Below, piece by piece: positions 50,309-60,731 of a stretch of 64,000 nt of DNA. The DNA is taken from positions 18,316,704-18,380,703 of the forward strand of contig CM034099.1 of NCBI GenBank assembly GCA_019914945.1, written 5' to 3'. The stretch comes from Typha latifolia (lineage: Eukaryota; Streptophyta; Magnoliopsida; Poales; Typhaceae). The stretch's first letter is position 1; every line of letters starts with the position of its first letter. The notes beneath the pieces were generated by a model. That model saw only the letters and a list, made by a program, of their open reading frames with translations. It did no database searches and was not told the DNA's origin. The translations under genes and the position numbers were made by a program.

Positions 50309-53300
50309 GATGCATCCCTCGATCTCTCCAGCACCCAACGCATCATCCTCCTTATCGACCTCCACCCTCTCCTCTCCCTCCAAGACCCTAGCTCCTACAT
50401 CTCATCCATCCTCTCCGCCGCCCAGAAGATCATATCTTTCCCTCCTCTCTCCTCCTCCATCTCCGCCTTCAAGCTCTTCTTCTCCTCCATCTCCCCAATC
50501 CTCTCCACCTCAAATGTCCACCGCCTCCTCGGAAAATCCCCCACCTTCCTCTCCTTCGATCGTCCTCACCAAACCCTCGATTCCCTTGCCAAATCCCTTA
50601 ATTCCCTCCTTGCTATCCCCGATCTCGGCGTCTCCGGCTCGCCTCGAGCCTCTCTGCTTGCCAGATCTCTTCTCCAGCTCGAGCACGACTACGGCTGGCA
50701 GACCCACTCCGAGAATCCTAAAGGTACGCGGGAATTGCTACAATTTCGATCCAATTTGGTCGTTTTGTTCTCCTCTTTGTCTAAAGATTCGAGATTTTTG
50801 GCGGAATATGTTGAGTCGGTAACGGATGTTGATGGATCAGTGACATTTGATGCTTTTTTGAAGAGATTTGTTCAAGTTTTTCGCCCTGTTAAGGAAAGGC
50901 TGATCCCGAGGGATATCCACCTTTGTTTACTTGATGTTAATTATGGTTCCGAAGGCGATCCGGAGATTTCACGGTCAGGATGGCTCGAAAGAGGGATTAG
51001 GGAATTAAGTTGGGGTTATTGTTCGACTGATGCGATTGTGTTGGGTTCTGTCCTTGTTCCTTTTGGCCTTTTATATCCGTACATTGGGTGTTCGATGGGG
51101 CATACGCTTGATAGGGGCAGCAAGAACGGTCATGCAGAATTTGTTCTGGGTATTGCAGATGCAAGTGGGAAGCCCTTGGAGTGTACAGGTTGCAACCTTG
51201 AAGTGCTTGATCTGAAGCTTCTCAGTGAAAGAACAATACTCAGTTTCCCTTTTTTGAAAGATTTTTGCAGCAAAATCACAAAGGTTCGTGTTACACAAGT
51301 TTGGAAGAAGGAGAAGGGAGAAAAGTTTATAAAAAATGCAGCTGCTTTAACTATCCTTCGCGGGTTTTCAGGGAACTGTAGGAAGTATGTCAAACAGCAC
51401 ACTGAAAAGAAGTTCTTTGCTGACAGGGTATTTGAATCACTATGTTTGGAGAAAGGTGAAATTAAAGAGCACAAGCCTGTTTGGCAGCTTCTTCTTGCCT
51501 TTCTCTATGGAAGAAGTTATTGTGCTGTGGTTTCTATGTCTGATAGCGATGGAAACTCTGTTGAAGGTATTCTCTTGCCTTTTACCATTAATTATGTGGC
51601 GGTTCATATTATAGAAAAGGGCTGTGTCGATTTATTCCAATCAGCATCCAGTATTACTGATGGCTTGTCAGAAGTATTAGACAGTTCTATAAATGGTGCA
51701 TCAAAAGACAAGAATGCTAGAAGGAAAAGAAATAAATTGCAAGAAGATCTCCTTCAGAGTACTACTTGGAGCTCCTTCCGCGGAGTGTTACTTAGCTATG
51801 CGAATGACACTGTTTCAGGAGTAGATTTGGATGAACTATACTTAAGCAGAGGGCATACTAATTCAAAGAAGTTGCGGTTTTTGAAATGCTGGATGAGCCA
51901 AAGTAAAAGTTATTTTTCTAGTGGTTGCCAAATCAATCAACCAGAAGCAAAGGAGCACATAAATGTCATTGATGAAGCAGGAAGAGTTGTGCCCTCAGAA
52001 GAGGAAGCAGGAGTTAACCTTATGTCTTCTTCCACTGATGAGGCAGATGCCACATATAGAAGCATGCATGGGAAGGATGCCTCAGCATTCTCTTGCTTAG
52101 ATGATTTAGAAGCTTTTCTTGGGAGCATACATCAAAAGATTGAGCAAGGTCTGCATTCAGAAGATGCTGATTTGGGGATCTTAGCTGAACGTTTAGTTGG
52201 TCTGTCTGTCCTTGCTCTATACAGAAAGCTTGAAGGAAATACAATAAAGAACTCTGATTTCAAGGAAGCTGATGGCGCTTATGATGCAAAAGTTGCTTCT
52301 GAAGTTTTCCATCTTCTTTTAAGGAAACCAAAGGATTTAATATTGAAGTACAAAGGCGTCAATCCAGCATCTGCTGCATCTGCCTCAAGCTCTGCAAATT
52401 ATAGCACAGAATATAAAATTAGAGAGTATCCTTTCAATTTAAAGTTTTCCTTTGACACTATGCACTCTTTAGTATACATGCAAATTTTTGCATAATTTAA
52501 CCATCTATAACTTAACTCAAATCAGGCATGAGTTGCAGATGTGTTTCAGGATGGAAATACTCCAGTCTGATGTTAGAGCAAGCATTGAAGAAAATATGAA
52601 ACAAAAGATGATCAAAGAGATTTGTACCCTTTTGCAATTTGTTGATATCAATTTGCAAGGCCACTCATTCCATGCTGAGAATGTTGTTGAGTTTGCTCAA
52701 AGAACCATAAAATCCAGGTATACTAATGATTTTGCAAGAAAAATTCTTTTCCGGACATTCTATTCAGTTAGTGAATTAATTCATCTAATTTGAGTATTAT
52801 ACTATCTAGCTTATCAAATGAGTTTTGTTTTGTTTTACGTTTCTCTCCAACTACTCAATCTACTGTTTCTAGGTCTTGCTTGTTTACACCTTGACCTTCA
52901 TTTCATCTGCATTAATTGATTTGCGATGATATCCCTATTCTTTTCTTCTGAATTACTAGCTATGTTATGTTTAATCAATTATCTAGTAGAAAAATAACTA
53001 AGCTCACCAGTGTGCTATGAGAGCTAATTTTTTTTAAAATTCCTATATTGTACCTAGTAAATGGACCAACAAAATTGTCGAGTGTAACCAATTTAATTTT
53101 CCTTTTTCTTGGAGCTAATTGAGATATATGATGTTTCTTGGTCAATCTTAAGCATGAGAATCCGCATTTGCTTGTCTTTCTTGATTGAGTATGACCTATG
53201 TATTCTTATATATTCTTAGCTTTCAAGATCCTGGCATCTACCAGTTGCTTAGAGGCTGAAAATTTCTGTTATATACAGTACGCTTCTTAGTATCATGTCA

Positions 53301-54184
53301 AGATTGTTGCAGTATCACAAACTAAATTTTTATAATTTTTCATTTATGATCATGGTATTCTATTTTTTTCACGTGTTAAATCTGTCAAAGGATTTTTCAT
53401 AGTCAAAATTTAATTGGGTAAGATGCCTTTCTAGCTGGATATAGTTTGTCTTGTTGAAGCTTTTCTGCATGTCTCTTCTAATACAGTCAGATTTAACTTA
53501 CATGAACATTGTGCGTCACACTAACATGTTCTATTCATGGGAAATGATTGGAATTATCTGGACAAAATGATGTGAACTTCAAAGAATTCAGTTGTTCTAA
53601 CGACCAACTTTTCCAGGTACAATCATTCTTTAGAAGCCGTTGTTCAGAAAATTTACAACAAGATGGAGTTTGACTTATTTGTTGAAGTCGAAGCCTCTGA
53701 TTCTTTACATAATAGCAATGATGATGAATTCAAGAACAGCAATAGCAACGGCAGAATCCATAAAAATTCAGTTGGACCAACAAGTGGAGTTCCCATCTAC
53801 CAAGCCACCCATCAGGAGGACGTTAAGGTTCATCACTGTATGAGGGACCATAAGCATGAGCAGCAGCTAATAAGAGCTCAGGAGAGAAGAAACAGGGACA
53901 GAAGGTTCTCCTCATTCACGAGCTGGGTGCCCGATTTGCACAGGGTTTGGGCTATTAAGAAAACAAGGACAGAGAAACCAATTTGCGAGCCACTACCGAA
54001 GCCATTCAAAAGAAGGAAGAGAACAGCAGTAGCCAGTGACATGGTCTGTGAGACACCAATGACCGGAACTAAACATTCAAATGAACAAAAGGACGCTGCA
54101 TGCTCTGAGATTAAATCGTGCAAGTCACTTCCCAAGGCTTTGTTTCGCCATGAAGGTGATCTTGGTTCAAGTATCATCTCATAA
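50306..54184 (+). CDS. TICRR: Treslin/TICRR/Sld3-like DNA replication initiation protein
   Basis: Three exons, 50306-52425, 52526-52717 and 53617-54184, 959 residues, phases consistent. The N-terminal half matches the layout of the Treslin N-terminal domain: an opening LLIDLHPLL strand, a repetitive Ser-rich segment, DYGWQT, LLQFRSNLVVLFS and a WLERGIRELSWGYCSTDAIV block. The strongest match is the middle region, IREHELQMCFRMEILQ across the exon 1/2 junction (residues 705-719), then ICTLLQFVDINLQG and IKSRYNHSLEAVVQKIY, which aligns with the Treslin segment conserved with yeast Sld3. The C-terminus has a bipartite basic NLS-like run (KPFKRRKR), a CETPM motif like Treslin's ETP motif, and SLPKALF. 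In animals Treslin with TopBP1 loads Cdc45 at origins under CDK control. Here the role is inferred from family. Alternative: another plant nuclear protein with the same domain. Confidence 0.75.
52800..53600 (+). other. Intron 2 of the Treslin-like gene
   Basis: The intron runs from 52,718 to 53,616 (donor CCAG|gtatac, acceptor TTCCAG). T-rich, with no further exon or element recognised. Confidence 0.8.
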
Positions 54185-54539
54185 GGATCATATTATCTGA
54201 CAGATACCTGCAAAACAATTCAAATGTGTCGATTTGCTTTACGCCTCATAAAATATTGCAATACAAGAAGCCCATGACTTTTATTGTACATCCTTGTTGA
54301 TTGTAACATTCTGTTCTAATAGTATAAAAAAAAGGTGACTACGTCTCCTTTTCATCATATTGGATAACATGTGCTTGATCCTGTTCCTTTTTGTTCGTAC
54401 TTTCATAAACTAGTTCATGTCAAGTATATATACATATATAGTGTGCGTGAAGTCACATCTAATTCTTTACAGAAATGAAATGTACAGTCTCATTGATATG
54501 TAAATAGCTTGCTAACGGCATGAAAGTGTTCCAAAAGTG

Positions 54540-54546
<7 letters not shown>

Positions 54547-54602
<56 letters not shown>
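54547..54602. repeat. (GA)28 microsatellite abutting MIR159
   Basis: Twenty-eight uninterrupted GA units on the plus strand, (TC)28 on the MIR159 sense strand. It begins immediately 3' of the mature miR159 sequence. Confidence 0.95.
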
Positions 54603-54606
<4 letters not shown>

Positions 54607-54782
54607 CTCCCTTCAATCCAAGCATGAGAAGAAGGAAAGACAAGGTCGTCTCCTGAGTCATGCACACCCATGGAGTGCACCCAAATAGTATCTCATTGCA
54701 CCCAAAGGTATTCATGAACCAGAAGCCGCACGTGCCAACTTCCCCTCGTGGGTTGGATTGAAGAGAGCTCTTCTTCTTCCCT
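54602..54782 (-). ncRNA. MIR159: MIR159 precursor hairpin
   Basis: On the minus strand the 3' arm, positions 54,622 down to 54,602, carries the miR159 core TTGGATTGAAGGGAGCTC preceded by C and followed by CT, the usual 21-nt form. The 5' arm (about 54,772-54,751) reads GAGCTCTCTTCAATCCAACC and pairs with it over about 20 bp with one internal C-A mismatch. Pairing continues inward with wobbles. The loop region contains TGGTTCATGAATACC and GGGTGTGCATGACTCAGGAG, which I recognise as the conserved loop-proximal parts of monocot MIR159 precursors. miR159 guides cleavage of GAMYB-type MYB mRNAs. The same DNA read on the plus strand also folds, but with GAAGAGAGC in the mature position, so minus is the sense strand. 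Confidence 0.93.
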
Positions 54783-54930
54783 CACTTACCTCTTTGCGCA
54801 ACCCTTTAGATTACACCCACCTCACTTCTTTTAGTTTCTCTCTCTCTCTCTCACTCTCTATCTATCTATATATATAACAACGCAAGAAACTATATGAATT
54901 TTGTACATGCAAAGGAGGCGAGGCTGGTGG

Positions 54931-54940
54931 TCTTATATAG
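54931..54940 (-). promoter_or_regulatory. Probable TATA box of the MIR159 transcript
   Basis: CTATATAAGA on the minus strand, about 150 nt upstream of the hairpin base. This fits a pri-miRNA starting near 54,905. A TC-rich and TATC-rich leader (54,837-54,872) lies between. Confidence 0.5.
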
Positions 54941-54944
54941 ACAC

Positions 54945-56540
54945 GAGTTCATAGGAGTGATCGATGGCAGCATTAATTAGCATTATTATTAGCCTCTTGT
55001 TGTCACCTTTGCTGTGTGGCTGTAGTAACTATTAATCAGTGGATGCCCAGTTGGCCTTATGATTCTTTTCCATTTAGGGATTTCCACTCGTGCATAGTTC
55101 TATTTCATATAATTTTTCGTGCTAATGTTCGCGAGAAAGTAGGTAAATTAGGCCTAGAAACTATGGGCTACGGTTGTTAATTCTCAAAGTATATACTTAT
55201 GGATATATGCCTTATAAATTCTTAAACGAATTCATCCATACCGTGCGTCAAAATTTACAGTTACACGTTGGATAGGAGAAAAATCTACAAAATACATTTT
55301 ACGTTCAAAGATAAGGTATAAGTTTAAATATTAAGTTTTACGGATTTATAAATAAAATGCTTAAAAGTACTAGCTTTTCTGTGACATTGTTTAAATAATT
55401 AATCAATTAGCATATTAATATTATAGCAAACCAAAGTTCCTCTAGTACTGTCTTCAACTGAGATGTTCTAGTGCCCATATACGGATTCCTTCCGTCTATT
55501 ATTGGAAGCCTTTACCCGAAAGGGTTGTCATTAAGAAAACACAATCATTTTGTTCGACTGAAGTGCTTTGAGAATAACAAGTAAATATAAAGAATTAAAA
55601 AGTAAGTCCAGATGATTGGCGTGGGAACTCTTAGGAACGATGTGAAGTAGTTAGCAGTCATTTAATATTAGATCATGATGATGGGCATAAATTCCTCTAC
55701 CTTTTGATAAAGATATGAAATGCCAAAGCTAAAGGATATTTTATATCCAGGAAAGAGGTGCTTAGAATTGCTTACTTGATGATGGTGTGCATTACTATAA
55801 AATTCTAAATATTCTTTCTTCTTTGGAAGAGAGCAGTATAATTCTGCACTGCTTTCTTACAAGCAACAGTGTTATAGAAGTATGATATCTCCTGTAGAAT
55901 AGGGAGCAATAGAGAATCACCAAGTATTTCAAAATTTAGAATAGATACTAGAGAGGGTATTCTTGCATATTTGATTGTTTGATAAACATTGTGTTAAGAA
56001 ACATTAATTGCTTGATCAGTTCATATTTATAGATTCTCACATAAAAATTATAGCACATATGGAGGCACACACATTAAAACAGCAGGTCATTCTGGTTCAG
56101 GGAGTATCTAACAATTTCATACCATGATGACACCAAGAAGAATAGATATAAGACTGATCGTATAACTCAAGATAGGCCACTTCAAGAAGAACTATTTATT
56201 TATGAAAAAGCAAAACTAAAGGAAATGGATTGGCATCAAATGTAGATAACTATATACTTGTCTCCAAATTAAATACAATATGTGAGCTGAGAAAAGACAA
56301 AACAGAGTATCTCTACTTTACGCAGAGTCTCAAGTCCTCGAGTAATTTTCAGATGAAAGCTAAACCATCCTTGAGTCAGTATGCTGATTGTTCTTAATAG
56401 ATATATAATAAACACATTCTGAGGCAGTGCAAGGAAACTCCGATCTGCTCAGAACTCTTACAGTAGCTGATGGAGCCATGCTTTTCGCTTGCACTCAGAG
56501 CTCTCTAAATTTTTTAGCATTCTGACTTCAATAACTCGTC
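54945..56540. other. Spacer upstream of MIR159, no gene recognised
   Basis: AT-rich, no open frame of note. The left part presumably holds the MIR159 promoter; I can name no specific site. Confidence 0.5.
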
Positions 56541-56541
56541 T

Positions 56542-58558
56542 TCATGCAGGTTCATGAAGGCCTAACATATGCCCATCAATGCATCGCAAAGCTGCAACCT
56601 GCACAATAAGACAATTCACTCTGGAGCACCAATATCCTTGGAATTTATGTTCTGGAATTCATATTGAAAGATTTACCTTTCCATGGATTTCATATTTGAT
56701 TGGGCCATCCAACTCAGCTCCCAATGCCATTAATTTTGCTACTGTGCTGTTTATGTCAACTACTGTGAAGGATAGCATAGATGAATACACTTTTTGTACT
56801 TCAGGATTACTGTAATACAGTATAGGGATTTCAACAGTAAGGTCAGCAATTTGCACAGAACGGACAATTTGTTTCTATCAAATCAAATTCATATATTTCA
56901 TGAGAACAATAGTATGAGTTCATCCAAGTTTTAGTCTTTTTTGTTGCCAAAACGTTATGGAACCAAAAAATATGAAGAGAGGCAAAAGCTTCTTGTGAGT
57001 ATTGTGCATCTTTTGGTCTGTTTGCATGCAAGAAATTTGTGGAAAAACAGATTCAATGAACAGTGTTCTCCATGGAGATGACAAAAAAAAGGAAAAGAAA
57101 TGTAACTGAATTTTCCCTTCTCCTGTATGAAATGCACCAAACACATGATCCTCTACTATCTCACAAAAGTTTCAACATTATCACAAAAGGTGGGTGAGAG
57201 AGTAAACATATTGAGAGTTCATCAATACACAAAAAGATTTTCCAAATTTATGCCTTCACTTTTCACTATAGAACAAAGGGCGGAGAAATACTCCACATGC
57301 AGTGGCGTGTTTTACAAGGACTTCTCCAGCAGATTAAAGTTCGCATCTTGCAAAGAGGAGCTATTATTTCCGAAGCAAACAAGGCTTTTAATATCATATT
57401 TAACACGAGAAGATAAGATTCAACTCACATATATCACAATTCATTCTTTCAGTTGGATGGAAGACTTCATTTAACACTATTGCTCACATTTTAATCGCGA
57501 GATCAAGCGAATTAGATCATGTTATCCACACTATCTTTTCCTGAGAATGATTCTTAAGGATCTGAACTTGTCCATTTCAATGATATTATCATATTAGGCT
57601 ATGTTTAGAACCAAATCCAAATGGATTTCAATTGAATTTGTTTAGAAATATGTAGGAATTCATTTCAATATATTCTATTTTCCTATTATATCCCTTTACC
57701 ATCAATACAAATTAACTATACAATATATATAGAACAAAATATGATAATAACACAATCTTATAAACCAATATTATCTTTATTAAACAAATTAAGAAAGAGA
57801 GAGTATGTATCAGCCTTGGAAAGAGAAGAGTAGTAACGGGAGAATAGCATAAGTAGGGTTTCATCAATTATTACACTAAGGGCAATAATGGAATATAGAA
57901 AAGTTTGATTAAGCTAGAAATGAATTCTCGCAAAATCGGATCTCAAATCATGTGAATTTTTGTAGGATTTCAATTCAAAGAATTCGAAATCTACTCAAAT
58001 CATCCGATTTAAGGATTCCAAACAAGGTCTAATACATAAACTGGTCGTCCTTAACAGACTTACCTTCATGGAGGAAGAGTAAGCCAACTAATCTATTCTT
58101 TTGTATGCAAAATTATGATATATAGAGCAATAATATCCATCTTGCAGACTATGATTGATTCTTATAGATCAGTTGGTAGAGCTGGTTTGACGTGCAGAAA
58201 GAATCTGAAATGGCATATCTGAGATCTAACAGTTCAAACTAAAAACTCTTTTTTCAAACTCAAGGCCACAGAAACTAGAATTAGCTTTCTTTTGTGTGTT
58301 TGCTGTTTGCCATTTCACTCTTCATAGGACCCAATGGCATATCGGATTCCAATAATTAGATCCCACCGTCTTATAATGTTAGCATTTATCTATCCCCACA
58401 AAACAATAACAAACCAAGAATGTTACCAACTACGACAAGCATCAATCTGGATCTCCACGATGTAAGACAGTGGAATCAAGATGAAATCTTCTTGATTTCA
58501 AGAGCTACAATTTAAATAACGTAACAAGATTGAAACTTTGGACAACCCAACTAAATTT

Positions 58559-58601
<43 letters not shown>

Positions 58602-58799
58602 TAGAAGGGAAGAAGAAAAGGAGGGGAAAAGGAGGCACCTTTCGGAGTGCATGAGAGCAAGCTTGAGGGGACCGGACTGGAGCTCGGCCCAACGAAGGGT
58701 GCAGACGCTGACGGTGAAATCGAGGCCCTCAGAATAGAATCGTGCGGCTCTCGGCACGTCCCTGTGGAGCTGAAGCACCCATCTAAAGGCCGCCGCCAT
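56542..58799 (-). CDS. Glyoxalase/VOC-superfamily small protein (glyoxalase I family-like)
   Basis: Three exons on the minus strand: 58639-58799 (ATG at 58,799), 56677-56809 and 56542-56598; 116 residues; splice phases 2 and 0. The protein starts MAAAFRWVLQLHRDVPRAAR, followed by FYSEGLDFTVSVCTLRWAEL and LKLALMHSESNPEVQKVYSS; then LSFTVVDINSTVAKLMALGA and ELDGPIKYEIHGKVAALRC; and it ends DGHMLGLHEPA. This is the beta-alpha-beta-beta-beta VOC fold and is close to the Arabidopsis small glyoxalase-I-family protein group (At2g32090 type). Enzyme activity and substrate are unknown; the classic metal ligands of lactoylglutathione lyase are not obviously all present. Intron 1 is about 1.8 kb and contains a MITE. 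Confidence 0.88.
57594..58032. mobile_element. Tourist-like (PIF/Harbinger) MITE in intron 1 of the glyoxalase gene
   Basis: The ends are TTAGGCTATGTTTAGAACC and GGATTCCAAACAAGGTCTAA, which form an imperfect terminal inverted repeat of the GGCNTGTTTGG type, flanked by a TTA/TAA-type target site as in Tourist elements. Subterminal parts also pair (AAATGGATTTCAATTGAA with GGATTTCAATTCAAAGAA-type words). About 440 bp, no coding capacity. Confidence 0.65.
58559..58602. repeat. (TG)n(AG)n compound microsatellite
   Basis: About 10 TG units followed by about 11 AG units just inside intron 1, close to the donor of exon 1 of the glyoxalase-like gene. Confidence 0.9.
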
Positions 58800-58859
58800 T
58801 TCGCACAATAACGGCGACCAAAAAAAAAAACCATAAAGTTTAACCTTGGCTACAAGAAG

Positions 58860-60730
58860 AAGGTAGAGGAAAGTGAGCCCACTCTAAGAAGGTCCTGGGC
58901 TTTTTTTAATTGGGCTTTCCTTTTGGGCCCACTAGATTTCTTCAATACTAAAGCAAACACTCGATTCGTCAAAAGAAAAGTTAGCCCATCTTTCAAGTGA
59001 AATTAGTTTTTGTTTGACATCCCCAAATTGCAACAAAAGAGATTATTTAGCAAAATGTAGAAAGTAGGATTAGCTAGTGCGAGATTCACCTTTCTAGGTA
59101 ATTTCTTTTTCTTCCAAAAGTACCTTTAAAAGAAATTGAAAGAGTTAGTGAAAGCAATTTATAGCTTGTACCCTTTTCTGAACAAATAACATGGTAAAAA
59201 AGTAAAGTTAGAAAGTATACACCAAGTTTCAACTCAGAATATATTAGGCCTAGACATTATAATAAGAGTTAGGAAGTTCAGATAGGTTGGGGGAGTTGTT
59301 GGTGAACCCTTGTTCGGTAAAAAGAAACAAAAAATAATAATAACATCAGAATGACATTTGAAAGCAAAGGAGACAATATAAGACAAAGCACATGTGGTTT
59401 GGGCCGCTTGGCCCATAGTACTTCAATGTATATTTTTACATTGAAGGTTGCAGCAACAATGTGTCAAACTTGCAGAGAAAAAAATGCGACTTTTAATCTA
59501 AGGAAGCCTAAACAAAGTACAAATATGCATATATTAAAAGCTGTTTAGGGATGGAAACCAGCAGCAAGATGCATGATTCTGGGCCTACATGGACAATGAT
59601 CTTTTAATCAAAGAAAAGGGTTTAAAGAGAGAAGGACAAGGTTCCACAGGCAGTGGCCTGTTCTGAGCCACCGACAGCTCTGCAGAATGCCCCCACAAGC
59701 TTGGTTCTGGTTCCATCCAAGATTGCCCAGATTTTGCTGCAGCTTGTCACTATTAGCCCGCCCCCACCAAAGTCACAGAATTCTAGTGATGATAAGAAGT
59801 TATCTTTTCTCCAAGGGGGTAAGGGTTGCTTCCTTTCCTCCTCAAGAGACACACTTGCACAAATTCCCTGTCAAGGTGGCATCTTCTTTTGCTCTTCCCT
59901 TGTTCTTGAGAAAGGCTTCTCTTATGGATGGAGGAGAGTGGAGAAGGACAAGGAAAAAGATAACCAATTCAACTCTAAACAAACAAGTGAGAAGAAAAGA
60001 TTTACACAAGCAATTGAGACATGCAAAGAAAATTTAGTCCCCTGAGTATTGAGATGAGTAACAAGGTGTATATCACTAGAACTATAATTGTTAAGCTGTA
60101 AGAACATTGTGATCGATTAACAATAGGCAAAGAACAAATAACCGGGAAGAATTGAAAGGAATGGAAGTTACGGGACATATGCTCAAATTTCTAACACATA
60201 GGAGGACAAGAACATAGGAGCTTACTGAAATGCACAAAAAGATGTTAATCTTTGGAACAGCATTAACAGATAAAATAGGTACAATTTGCATTGCAATCCC
60301 CAGCTAACTTGAAAAACTTGGCATTAGAGAGTTACACTTCGTTACCATTGCAATGGAGAAGACATCCTTTTATAGGAACACATAATGTGTCTTAATTACA
60401 CTGTTCTTTTTTACGCAACAATGCCACAAAAATCTACACAACCAGCAAAACCCAACAACGAGGACAATAATAGGAAGCATCTTATCAGGAATACTTAGGT
60501 ATCACTTTTTGCTTTCTTCAGATCCACTCTGCCAAAACACATTATAAAGAGTCAAGACCTACGAGTTTTAAGAGCATAACTGTAGTAATTTTCAAGCATT
60601 TTATTTTAAAAATGAATATTTTCTATACTCTGTAGTTCCACAAATTCATTTTCATGGATCCATAAGGAAATAGGAAAATAAAATCAAGATGATGTTTGAT
60701 AGTCAAGTTCAAATTTATAAAACCAATAAA
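58860..60730. other. Spacer with an unexplained higher-GC island
   Basis: No gene recognised. The part 59,640-59,940 is clearly richer in GC than its flanks and open in two overlapping plus frames and one minus frame, yet none of the translations resembles a known family. It could be a regulatory island, a lncRNA exon or a leader exon. 60,040-60,730 probably contains the 3' UTR of the F-box gene. Confidence 0.4.
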
Positions 60731-60731
60731 A

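Noticed and set aside
54459..54715. Ser-Leu-rich small frames across the (TC)28 repeat
   Set aside because: Produced by the microsatellite and the MIR159 precursor.
58155..58240. tRNA-like A box (GATCAGTTGGTAGAGC) with a distant AGTTCAAAC B box
   Set aside because: No acceptor or anticodon stems form and the B box is weak. At best a decayed tRNA-derived SINE.
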